This document shows, piece by piece, positions 17,396 to 23,209 of a DNA stretch of 23,297 nucleotides; the stretch's first letter is position 1, and every line of letters begins with the position of its first letter. Source of the stretch: Pseudomonadota bacterium (GTDB lineage Bacteria > Pseudomonadota > Gammaproteobacteria > Acidithiobacillales > Acidithiobacillaceae). The notes beneath the pieces were generated by a model. That model had not been told where the DNA came from. It ran no database searches and saw only the letters and a list, made by a program, of their open reading frames with translations. Made by a program: the position numbers and the translations under genes. Location: NCBI GenBank assembly GCA_021840785.1, contig JAKBXD010000008.1, forward strand, positions 1-23,297. Reading direction: 5' to 3'.

Positions 17396-18225
17396 GGCGC
17401 ACCCTCCGGCTTTGTGGCGGCGGGTTGTCCGATGCGGCGCTGCAGCCAGTCCAGCTCCGGCTCCGAAAAGCCTGCCTCCCGCCGCGCCGTCAACGCCAGC
17501 GGCCCCTGAATCCGTCCCCGGTAACGCTGCTGCAGGAGTGTCATGAAGGTACTGTCCGGCTCCAGCCCGCGTTGTGCACAGAGGTAGCGAAACCAGCGGC
17601 TGCCCACCGCCACATGTCCGCACTCATCGCTTTCAATCCGCGCCAGCACGGCGGCCGCTTCCGCATCCCCTGCGGCCAGCAGTCGCTCGCGCATGGCCGG
17701 GGTGACATCCAGCCCCCGCGCCTCCAGCACCCGTGGCACCAGCGCCATGCGCTCCAGCGGGTCCGCCGCCGTGTCCAGAGCCATTTCCCAGAGACCATTG
17801 TGGGCGGGCAGATCGCCATAGTCACCGCCGAGGCGCTGCAACTGTTGACGCAGGAGGACGAAATGCTCCGCTTCTTCCTGCGCCACCCGCAACCAGTCGC
17901 GGTAAAAATCCTCAGGAAGACCGGGGAAGCGATAGAGGGCATCCAGAGCCAGGTTGATGGCATTGAATTCAATGTGCGCCAGGGCGTGCAACAAAGCGAA
18001 GCGGCCTGCCTGCGTGTGCAGGGCGCGGCGCTTGGGCAAGTCTTTGGGACTCACCAGCAGGGGATGGCTCGGTCGCCCCGGTGTGGCGGAAAGGGGTGGG
18101 GCCAAAACTTCCGGCATGGGTGCCAGCGGCCAGTGTAAAGCCCGTACTTGCTCTACTTTTTGTTGTGGATCAGCAGCATAAAGGGCCGCTCCCACAGCGG
18201 CCCAAGCCTGTGTATCTGACTGCAT
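17392..18225 (-). CDS. DUF455 ferritin-like (putative diiron) protein
   Basis: 277 residues. The four-helix core carries a diiron ligand pattern: Glu86 in [13 protein letters not shown], ExxH at Glu118-His121 (EEAEHF), and a second ExxH at Glu201-His204 (ESDECGHV). These, with [17 protein letters not shown], mark the DUF455 ferritin-like family, related to MiaE-type tRNA hydroxylases. No substrate is established that I know of. Translational coupling to tsaD hints at a tRNA-related role, but that is inference. A G-rich ribosome binding site (GGGGGG) lies about 5 nt before ATG 18225, and an extended -10 promoter lies 70 nt upstream. Confidence 0.85.
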   Translation of the reverse strand: MQSDTQAWAAVGAALYAADPQQKVEQVRALHWPLAPMPEVLAPPLSATPGRPSHPLLVSPKDLPKRRALHTQAGRFALLHALAHIEFNAINLALDALYRFPGLPEDFYRDWLRVAQEEAEHFVLLRQQLQRLGGDYGDLPAHNGLWEMALDTAADPLERMALVPRVLEARGLDVTPAMRERLLAAGDAEAAAVLARIESDECGHVAVGSRWFRYLCAQRGLEPDSTFMTLLQQRYRGRIQGPLALTARREAGFSEPELDWLQRRIGQPAATKPEGAP

Positions 18226-18297
18226 ATCAGCCCCCCATCACTCCGTCACGACCTTCGCCAGCCGGCTGAGCCAGTCCACGACCGCGAAAGAGGAAGA

Positions 18298-18306
18298 AGT
18301 ATAGCA
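18298..18306 (-). promoter_or_regulatory. Extended -10 promoter of the DUF455-tsaD operon
   Basis: Minus-strand TGCTATACT (TGn plus TATACT) between the tetrathionate hydrolase stop (18342) and the DUF455 start (18225). No good -35 at 16-18 nt; TTGCGC lies 21 nt upstream. It would separate the operon from the upstream gene on the same strand. Confidence 0.5.
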
Positions 18307-18341
18307 GGGTATGGGTGATTTCCTGCGCAATACTCCCCGAG

Positions 18342-19853
18342 TTACGACGGATGGGCGTTGAATTGCGGATTCACATCATGAACGGGGACGGCGTTGATCC
18401 AGTCCCAAGAGTTGCCCAGATATATGGTGCCACCGACTATGGTCGGGTTGACGATGCCAAAACGCCCACCGACCTTGTATTGATGGATCATCTTCCCGTT
18501 CTTCGGATCGATGGCATAAATATCCGGTCCCGTGGAAATATACAGGGTATGATCATAGTAGGTCGGCGCGCCGCGACCGGCGCCCGCCGGGCCGGGGTTG
18601 GGCACATGCCAGGTCCACGCCACCTTACCGGTATGCAAGTCAATGGCTTCATAAGCGGACGTGACCGGTGAACCCACATAGACCATATGATCATGAATCA
18701 TAGGCACGCCCCCCTTGAATGCCGGAACTCTTGGTCCGCGTCCCATGTCATCGGTCCACAGGACCTTGCCATCGCGCGCATCGAAGGCTCGCACCAGGGT
18801 GGTCATGGTGGGTTTACCCTGGATCATCTGCGGATTTGCCACCGAATCCATCACCACGATGCCATCCGCCACAGCGGGCGGCACATCCCCCATGCCCGTA
18901 TTCACGGCACCGGGAATTTCGCCCTTCCATAATACCTTGCCCGTTTGCACATTCAGGGCATACAGACCAGGAATGACGGACATGGAGACGTAGACTTTTC
19001 CATCCCACACGATGGGGCTGGACATGTTGGCGATACCGCCGACATGGGTACGCCACATTTTCCGGCCATCCGCCGAGCGAATGCGATAAATGTTGCCATC
19101 TCCGGTGCTGATGAAGAGGGAATGATCGGCGTAGGCTGGGGTCGGCATGGCGTCACCAGCGGTTTTGAAACTCCAGAGCAGTTTGCCGTTGGTCCGGTCC
19201 AGACAGAATATCCCGTTGTAGCTGATGTCCTTGCCGCGCCCCGCTTGGGCCGGGTGTTTGGCGTATTCCATCACGTTGGCGAAGTTAAAGGATACGCTTC
19301 CGGCAGACAGGTACACATGCGTGCCGACCACCAGCGGATTGCCCATCAGCGTATTGGCGACCGGGCTGGTTCTCCAGATCAGTTTGCCCGTCCGCGCATT
19401 GACGGCGTAGGCGAACATGTCATCGCTCTCGGCGTACACCACGCCCTTGACGACAGAGACCCCGAGCGCATTGCCGTAAAACTGGGTCTGCACCGGCAGG
19501 GCCTCTTTGATGCCATAGACCTTTTCCCCATAAGGATGCGGGTCGCCCAACGGCCAGGCCCGGGCCTCCGGGAAATTCCAGCGTACACCCTCACGAATCC
19601 AGGCCGGCGCGCTGGCGGCAACCGGAAAGGCGGCATTATGTTGCGGGTTGCCATAGGCATGGGTCCACGCCGTAGGGCCGACCTGATCGACGGGCGCGGG
19701 GGCATTTTGCGGCAGGTACAGGACGGCAAAGGGGCTCTGCGGATCTAACGCGTTGTTGACCGGGTCCAGCGGGACCGTAGCGGTCTGCGCCCAGGCCGTG
19801 CCGGATATTAAAATACATATTGCGGATAAAACGACAGTTTTGCGGATTTTCAT
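18342..19853 (-). CDS. tetH: Probable tetrathionate hydrolase (secreted PQQ-type beta-propeller)
   Basis: 503-residue exported protein. The signal peptide is residues 1-22 (hydrophobic VVLSAICILISG, then AWA before Gln23). The rest is a chain of beta-propeller blades with the usual repeat of the PQQ-dehydrogenase-like fold: DRTNGKLLWS, SADGRKMWR, NVQTGKVLWK, DARDGKVLWT, DLHTGKVAWTW and DPKNGKMIH. Length, export and overall wording match the acid-stable tetrathionate hydrolase of Acidithiobacillus, which acts outside the cytoplasm on tetrathionate during sulfur-compound oxidation. A catalytic Asp near position 325 has been described for the A. ferrooxidans enzyme; Asp323 (NTGMGDVPP) is the nearest candidate, from memory and unaligned. 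GAGGAG lies 5 nt before ATG 19853. It appears monocistronic, with no doxD or two-component genes beside it. The alternative is another PQQ-binding-like propeller protein. Confidence 0.78.
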   Translation of the reverse strand: MKIRKTVVLSAICILISGTAWAQTATVPLDPVNNALDPQSPFAVLYLPQNAPAPVDQVGPTAWTHAYGNPQHNAAFPVAASAPAWIREGVRWNFPEARAWPLGDPHPYGEKVYGIKEALPVQTQFYGNALGVSVVKGVVYAESDDMFAYAVNARTGKLIWRTSPVANTLMGNPLVVGTHVYLSAGSVSFNFANVMEYAKHPAQAGRGKDISYNGIFCLDRTNGKLLWSFKTAGDAMPTPAYADHSLFISTGDGNIYRIRSADGRKMWRTHVGGIANMSSPIVWDGKVYVSMSVIPGLYALNVQTGKVLWKGEIPGAVNTGMGDVPPAVADGIVVMDSVANPQMIQGKPTMTTLVRAFDARDGKVLWTDDMGRGPRVPAFKGGVPMIHDHMVYVGSPVTSAYEAIDLHTGKVAWTWHVPNPGPAGAGRGAPTYYDHTLYISTGPDIYAIDPKNGKMIHQYKVGGRFGIVNPTIVGGTIYLGNSWDWINAVPVHDVNPQFNAHPS

Positions 19854-19919
19854 TTTATCTCCTCAAGAATGGGAAGCACCTGCGTACAGTTAAAAATTCA
19901 TCGATCAGAAATGAATCAT

Positions 19920-19942
19920 ATAACCAATTAATAAATGGTTAT
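19920..19942. repeat. Inverted repeat in the tetH leader
   Basis: ATAACCA and TGGTTAT are perfect 7-bp arms around ATTAATAAA. The element lies downstream of the predicted transcription start and about 67 nt before the tetH start codon, so it would be in the untranslated leader, as a weak RNA hairpin or a DNA operator. Confidence 0.4.
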
Positions 19943-19960
19943 TAATCATGCAGTAATCGC

Positions 19961-19989
19961 ACATTAGGCAGATCAATTGATCGCGTCAA
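19961..19989 (-). promoter_or_regulatory. Putative promoter of tetH
   Basis: Minus-strand TTGACG (19984-19989; five of six matches) and TAATGT (19961-19966; three of six) separated by exactly 17 nt. The spacer contains the palindrome GATCAATTGATC. The weak -10 fits a gene that needs an activator. The leader would be about 100 nt. I saw no sigma-54 -24/-12 element here. Confidence 0.5.
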
Positions 19990-19995
19990 GGGTAA

Positions 19996-20026
19996 AATTG
20001 TAACATGATGAAACGGTGTTACAATT
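19996..20026. promoter_or_regulatory. Perfect 10-bp inverted repeat upstream of the tetH promoter
   Basis: AATTGTAACA and TGTTACAATT flank an 11-nt spacer; half-site centres are 21 bp apart, two helical turns, as expected for a dimeric regulator. It ends 6 bp upstream of the -35 of tetH, the usual place for an activator. A further partial half-site (TTAGTTACAT) follows. The rest of the stretch to the antitoxin gene (20027-20142) shows nothing I can assign. Confidence 0.55.
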
Positions 20027-20164
20027 AGTTACATGCAATGACGAAAATCACTCTAATTAATGCATTATATGGTGATTCCGCGTTATAGGTATTCGTAGGG
20101 CGCATTACTTTTGGATCGGCGCGTCTGTTCTCGAACGCGGGGTTGGGCGTCTGCACCGTCGCGC

Positions 20165-20208
20165 TAGACAGGCTGTCGTAAAATATGTACAGTAACACGT
20201 ACATATTT
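20165..20208 (+). promoter_or_regulatory. Promoter and autoregulatory operator of yefM-yoeB
   Basis: Perfect arms AAATATGTAC (20181-20190) and GTACATATTT (20199-20208) around an 8-nt spacer; the left arm with its next base contains TGTACA, the core that YefM is known to bind. A promoter TAGACA (20165-20170), 17 nt, TACAGT (20188-20193) places the -10 inside the operator, so antitoxin binding would block polymerase. GGAGG follows 7 nt before ATG 20220. Confidence 0.7.
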
Positions 20209-20219
20209 GGAGGCTTGTT

Positions 20220-20471
20220 ATGGATGCGATTACCTATACCACCGTTCGTGCAAACCTCGCCAGCGCCATGGACCGCGTTTGCGACGACCACGAACCCTTG
20301 ATCATTACCCGCAATGGCGAACAGTCCGTCGTGATGCTCTCGCTCGAAGACTACAAGGCGCTGGAGGAAACCGCCTACCTCTTGCGTACTCCCGCCAACG
20401 CCAAGCGCCTTCTCGCTGCCGTCGCACAACTGAACGCCGGTAAAGGTGTTGAGCGGAAGCTGGCGAAGTGA
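20220..20471 (+). CDS. yefM: Antitoxin YefM (Phd/YefM family)
   Basis: 83-residue antitoxin. The N-terminal DNA-binding part (ITYTTVRANLASAMDRV, then PLIITRNGEQSVVMLSLEDYKAL) is the standard Phd/YefM domain, and the C-terminal ~30 residues are the flexible toxin-wrapping tail. It neutralises the YoeB RNase and, with it, represses the operon through the palindrome just upstream. ATG 20220 has GGAGG 7 nt before it. The stop overlaps the toxin start by 4 nt (GTGA). Confidence 0.94.
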   Translation: MDAITYTTVRANLASAMDRVCDDHEPLIITRNGEQSVVMLSLEDYKALEETAYLLRTPANAKRLLAAVAQLNAGKGVERKLAK

Positions 20472-20722
20472 GGCTGATCTTCTCTGACGATGCATGGGAA
20501 GACTACCTATATTGGCAGAAGCAAGACAAGCGCATGGTCGAGCGAATCAATAAGCTGATACGTGAGACACAGCGTGAACCCTTCGCTGGAGTTGGCAAAC
20601 CCGAAGCACTGAAGCATGTTCTTTCAGGGTTTTGGTCACGCCGTATTACAGATGAGCATCGCATGGTGTATCGAATAGAAGGTGATGCATTGATGATTGC
20701 TCAGTTGTGTTTCCACTACTGA
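20468..20722 (+). CDS. yoeB: Toxin YoeB (ribosome-dependent mRNA endonuclease)
   Basis: 84 residues, exactly the E. coli YoeB length. The key residues fall at the same numbers: Glu46, Arg65, His83 and Tyr84, so the toxin looks active. The family sequences WEDYLYWQKQDK and GFWSRRITDEHRMVYRI are present. The GTG start inside the antitoxin stop (GTGA) makes translation dependent on the antitoxin, a common dosage control. Confidence 0.95.
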   Translation: MRLIFSDDAWEDYLYWQKQDKRMVERINKLIRETQREPFAGVGKPEALKHVLSGFWSRRITDEHRMVYRIEGDALMIAQLCFHY

Positions 20723-20819
20723 GACGCCCAATCGGGATAGGTCCACCGCGCGTGGGTTGGGCGCGGATGCGCGGCGCGGCTTTATCGCGCAGCGTTGGCG
20801 TGGACTGCCGGGTTGGGGT

Positions 20820-21009
20820 CTGACCGTCGACATACGCGTCGAGAAGCCGCCGAATCATGCGTTGGTACTGCGTGTGATGTTTTGTGGCCTCGGACTTGAA
20901 GAGCTCGATGCTCTTCATGAAATGCCAATTCGGCTGGCGAAGGAAGGAAGTCGGGAACCACTTGAATCTTGTCAAGGGGTTCATCGGTGTATTGATTTTC
21001 GCGCTCATA
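20820..21009 (-). pseudogene. Broken CopG-type antitoxin gene
   Basis: AAGGAAAGG precedes ATG 21009. After the first codons the family-like sequence lies in the +2 frame (QYTDEPLDKIQVVPDFLPSP, then AELAFHEE), consistent with a duplicated CG near 21002-21005. It then jumps back to the original frame at ELFKSEATKHHTQYQRMIRR (then LLDAYVDGQ), and the expected strand between AFHEE and the helix is missing about ten residues. I recall this two-part pattern from small CopG/BrnA-like antitoxins; no search was done. So it carries one frameshift plus an internal deletion and should not make a working repressor. The frame runs on without stop to 20646 across unrelated sequence. No intact partner toxin is next to it. 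Confidence 0.5.
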
Positions 21010-21163
21010 GATGGCCTTTCCTTTGCGCCAATAACCGGCGCCAGCTTAGTCAGTTGCGAGTACCTCTGCTCCAGCGCCTGCTTTGGCGATCGCCCGCCCA
21101 TCGTCACCGTCCAGAACTGCAACCTCCGATCCTTCTCGCGCAAACAACGGAACTTTTAATCGC

Positions 21164-21331
21164 TTACGTTACGCCAGTATTCGTCAGTGACCTGCCCCAT
21201 AGCAGCTCTGGTTTAATGTCGTAGAAGGACTCGCACGAATAGTGCAAGACGATGTACATGTCGCGGCGTTTATCCAAGTCCTCGAAGGACTTGCGAGCGG
21301 TTCTCCGACGCCTGAACTTTGTGAGTTGTTC
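21164..21331 (-). pseudogene. Possible gene remnant, unknown family
   Basis: A 55-codon open stretch reading KSFEDLDKRRDMYIVLHYSC then ESFYDIKPE, ending at TAA 21164. It looks protein-like but has no good start or ribosome binding site, and its end is followed by other short frames. The next stretch (21010-21163), in the frame of the broken antitoxin's ATG, reads REKDRRLQFWTVTMGGRSPK and may be another fragment of the same or a neighbouring gene. I cannot name either. 21332-21368 holds nothing I recognise. Confidence 0.25.
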
Positions 21332-21368
21332 GCCCACGACCCCCCTGTGCTGTTCTAACGTTGGAATT

Positions 21369-21402
21369 CACCGGCTGGCCGCGCTTTTCGGCCAGTCCGG
21401 TG
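21369..21402. repeat. Strong stem-loop downstream of higA
   Basis: CACCGGCTGGCCG pairs with CGGCCAGTCCGGTG: 13 base pairs interrupted by a single bulged T, with loop CGCTTTT. No T-run follows on either strand, so it is not a standard terminator. It could protect the 3' end of the higBA mRNA or be a remnant of an insertion-sequence end. Confidence 0.55.
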
Positions 21403-21420
21403 GAATGAGGGGGTTAGCCA

Positions 21421-21717
21421 TTAAGCATGGGCCAAGCTATGAATGGAGAAGAGACGATTGGCGATGCTTTTCTCAGCAATTTTTAGATCATAGCTGGCTT
21501 GTAAATTGAGCCAATACTGTGGAGTTTGCTCAAAAGCTTTTGCAAACAGCAATGCTAGTTCAGCCGTAACAGGGCGCTTGCCTTTAACGATATGGGAAAT
21601 GCGCATGGGTGACACACCAATGGTACGAGCGAACAACGCTTGAGAGATATGAAGCTCTTCAAGGAGCTCGGCGAGGTACTCGCCGGGATGGATAGGTGTT
21701 AACCCATTGTAGATCAT
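21421..21717 (-). CDS. higA: Antitoxin HigA (XRE family)
   Basis: 98-residue helix-turn-helix antitoxin with the family opening PIHPGEYLAELLEEL, the helix-turn-helix at ~26-60 (SQALFARTIGVSPMRISHIV, then KGKRPVTAELAL), and the FEQTPQYWLNLQASYDL block. AGGAGG lies 6 nt before ATG 21717. It follows higB by 10 nt in the toxin-first order of higBA loci and would repress the shared promoter. Confidence 0.94.
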   Translation of the reverse strand: MIYNGLTPIHPGEYLAELLEELHISQALFARTIGVSPMRISHIVKGKRPVTAELALLFAKAFEQTPQYWLNLQASYDLKIAEKSIANRLFSIHSLAHA

Positions 21718-21727
21718 GTTATTCCTC

Positions 21728-22009
21728 CTAGTGGTAATCCACTATTTCGACATTAAATGCGTCACCATTTTCAAACTTGAAACAGACACGCCACTGTTGG
21801 TTTATACGTATACTCCATTGACCAATGCGATTACCTGAAAGAGCTTCCAAGTGATTAGAGGGTGGCAAACGTAGATCATTCAACTCTGTAGCGGCATGCA
21901 ACTGATTGAGACGCATGGCTGCACGCTTGAGAATTTCCGAAGGTAAACGACGCGATTTACCTGTAACGAAAAAGCCTTCGGTTTCAGTGTTGGCGAATGT
22001 TTGAATCAT
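21728..22009 (-). CDS. higB: Toxin HigB (RelE-superfamily mRNA endonuclease)
   Basis: 93 residues, the usual HigB length, starting MIQTFANTETEGFF. Family landmarks include RRLPSEILKRAAMRLNQL, the LRLPPSNHLEALSG loop and the core IRINQQWRVCFKF with the catalytic Arg region, ending EIVDYH. It cleaves ribosome-bound mRNA when HigA is lost. No Shine-Dalgarno is seen before ATG 22009, and the predicted promoter starts transcription at or next to this codon, so translation is probably leaderless. Confidence 0.93.
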   Translation of the reverse strand: MIQTFANTETEGFFVTGKSRRLPSEILKRAAMRLNQLHAATELNDLRLPPSNHLEALSGNRIGQWSIRINQQWRVCFKFENGDAFNVEIVDYH

Positions 22010-22015
22010 GCGCCA

Positions 22016-22044
22016 ATAATAAACATAATGTTTACGATGTGCAA
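22016..22044 (-). promoter_or_regulatory. higBA promoter with overlapping palindrome
   Basis: Minus-strand TTGCAC (22039-22044), 17-nt spacer, TATTAT (22016-22021), then 6 nt to the higB ATG. The perfect odd-centred palindrome TAAACATTATGTTTA (complement at 22020-22034) fills the spacer and touches the -10, the expected place for HigA to repress. Confidence 0.65.
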
Positions 22045-22060
22045 GTTTTCTTGATTGCTA

Positions 22061-22134
22061 ATCGGGATAGGAAGAAGCCTCACGGCCCCTCCCTCCCACA
22101 CCACCGGACGTACGGATCACGTATCCGGCGGTTC
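22061..22134 (-). ncRNA. Group II intron domains V and VI (3' end)
   Basis: Domain V (22100-22134): outer 9-bp stem ACCGCCGGA with TCCGGTGGT including one G-U pair, a 2-nt CG bulge on the 3' side, inner stem TACG with CGTA and a 5-nt loop. This is the conserved catalytic hairpin form. Domain VI (22061-22099): G-rich stem, GTGA tetraloop, and the bulged A of CCTATCCC as candidate branch point. The intron ends ATCCCGAT at 22061, 16 bp before the -35 of higBA. Confidence 0.8.
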
Positions 22135-23030
22135 GATGAATTGAATTCTTACCGGGCCGCAAGGCTCGGCACTCCCAGGTTCTTGAAGAAGGCCAATGGT
22201 AATGCAATGGTCAGCGCCGGCGTCTTCGACAGCCGCCATGGACCGTGAGCCGACTTACTGGTATCCACGCTTCGCGCACAGACACGCCACGCTTGCGCAG
22301 TTGCCGGTAACCGGCCGATCCCCATTGTTTCCAGAGATAGCAACGTAACTTGCGTCGTACCCACTTGTCGATATCGCGCAGAGGGCTCAGCACCTCGGCG
22401 ATGCCGAAGTACGCTTTCCAACCAAGCAGGGCTTTCCTCAGCTCTGCCACGATAACGCCAATGTTGTTGCCTCGCGTACGACGGGTCAGTTCCCGCACCC
22501 GGTCCTTCAGCCTAGCTCCGTTGCGGCTGACCGTGAAGCCAAGAAACTTGCGGTTCTTGGGCCTGTCAACCGCGCTTTTCAGCGGATTCACTGTGAGCCT
22601 CAGTGTGTCGCTGACGTAGCGTGTCACGCTACCCATCACCCGCTCTCCCGCACGTTTGCTTCGGACCAGAATATCGCAGTCGTCGGCATAACGGGCGAAG
22701 CGGTGGCCACGCCGGTCCAGTTCCCAATCCAGTTCATCCAACACCACATTGGCCAGCACTGGCGAGAGTGGGCCGCCTTGCGGCGCGCCCATCGTCGTCG
22801 TCTCAATGTGTCCACCGACGCTCACGCCCGCCTTCAGGAAGCGATTGACCAGGCGCAGCAGGCCGGTATCAAGGCAACGGCTCTTCAGTCGCGCCATCAG
22901 CCGGTCATGGTTGACCCGCTCAAAGAAGGCTTGCAAGTCCATGTCCACCACCCAGCCGTAACCTGCGCGGATTGTCGCCTGTACTTCGCGCACGGCCTGA
23001 TAGGCCGAACGTTCAGGGCGGAATACGCAG
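22061..23030 (-). mobile_element. 3' remnant of a group II intron
   Basis: Contains the reverse-transcriptase frame from RT motif 2 onwards and RNA domains V and VI, but no 5' intron part. Intron RNA domains I-III and the 5' end would normally precede the ORF; instead a different coding sequence joins at about 23030. The element therefore cannot splice or move by itself. Its 3' exon is the higBA promoter region. Confidence 0.75.
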
Positions 23031-23206
23031 CCGGTTTGCTCCCAACGCTTCTCGGTCTTTGTGATGTCCTTTTCTCCACTGAAGAATCCTTTCTTCTTCT
23101 CTCCTGTTGGGACCTTAACAGAAACCTCTTTCCCGACAGGTTTAAAGTAGCTATTGACGTAAACAGGAGCTATCGTCAATTTTGGTGTATGAGCGTGTTC
23201 TAACAT
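22149..23206 (-). pseudogene. Chimeric, frameshifted group II intron reverse transcriptase/maturase
   Basis: From residue ~62 this is a bacterial group II intron RT: FRPERSAYQAV, VVDMDLQAFFERVNHD with the first catalytic Asp, GAPQGGPLSP, YADD at 173-176, KFLGF, then the maturase X region WKAYFGI and WVRRKLRCYLWKQW. RT motifs 0 and 1 are absent; residues 1-60 (TIAPVYVNSYFKPVGKE, then PTGEKKKGFF and EKRWEQTG) are not RT sequence. Near 22262-22267 one base is missing after REAW: the C-terminus SAHGPWRLSKTPALTIALPL continues in the next frame to TAA 22149, whereas the original frame stops at 22211. Both defects should inactivate it. I see no HNH endonuclease domain. Confidence 0.85.
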
Positions 23207-23209
23207 AGC

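Larger units (their letters stand above)
20143..20731. repeat. 10-bp inverted repeats flanking the yefM-yoeB module
   Basis: TTGGGCGTCT (20143-20152) and its complement AGACGCCCAA (20722-20731) bracket the toxin-antitoxin pair, the second overlapping the last base of the toxin stop codon. They could be cassette-end repeats or chance: many 10-mers recur in a window this long. Confidence 0.3.

Noticed and set aside
17396..17623. Longer N-terminus for TsaD
   Set aside because: TsaD homology and the E. coli length start at 17395; the extension overlaps the DUF455 gene in another frame.
18226..18341. Small open frame or terminator between tetH and the DUF455 gene
   Set aside because: Only a 13-codon GTG frame and no stable hairpin with a T-run; the extended -10 promoter explains the gap better.
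19854..20060. Sigma-54 promoter for tetH
   Set aside because: No GG-n10-GC pair in the right context was found on the minus strand; a sigma-70-like pair fits better.
20730..20741. AATCGGGATAGG, the same 12 bases as the intron 3' end at 22060-22071, as evidence of a second intron copy
   Set aside because: Sequence beyond the 12 bases does not match domain VI and no domain V is present nearby; a 12-base match can arise by chance in a window this size.
20646..21143. A 165-residue protein in the frame containing the antitoxin remnant
   Set aside because: Only a short central part looks protein-like; the ends read through antisense of yoeB and unrelated text.
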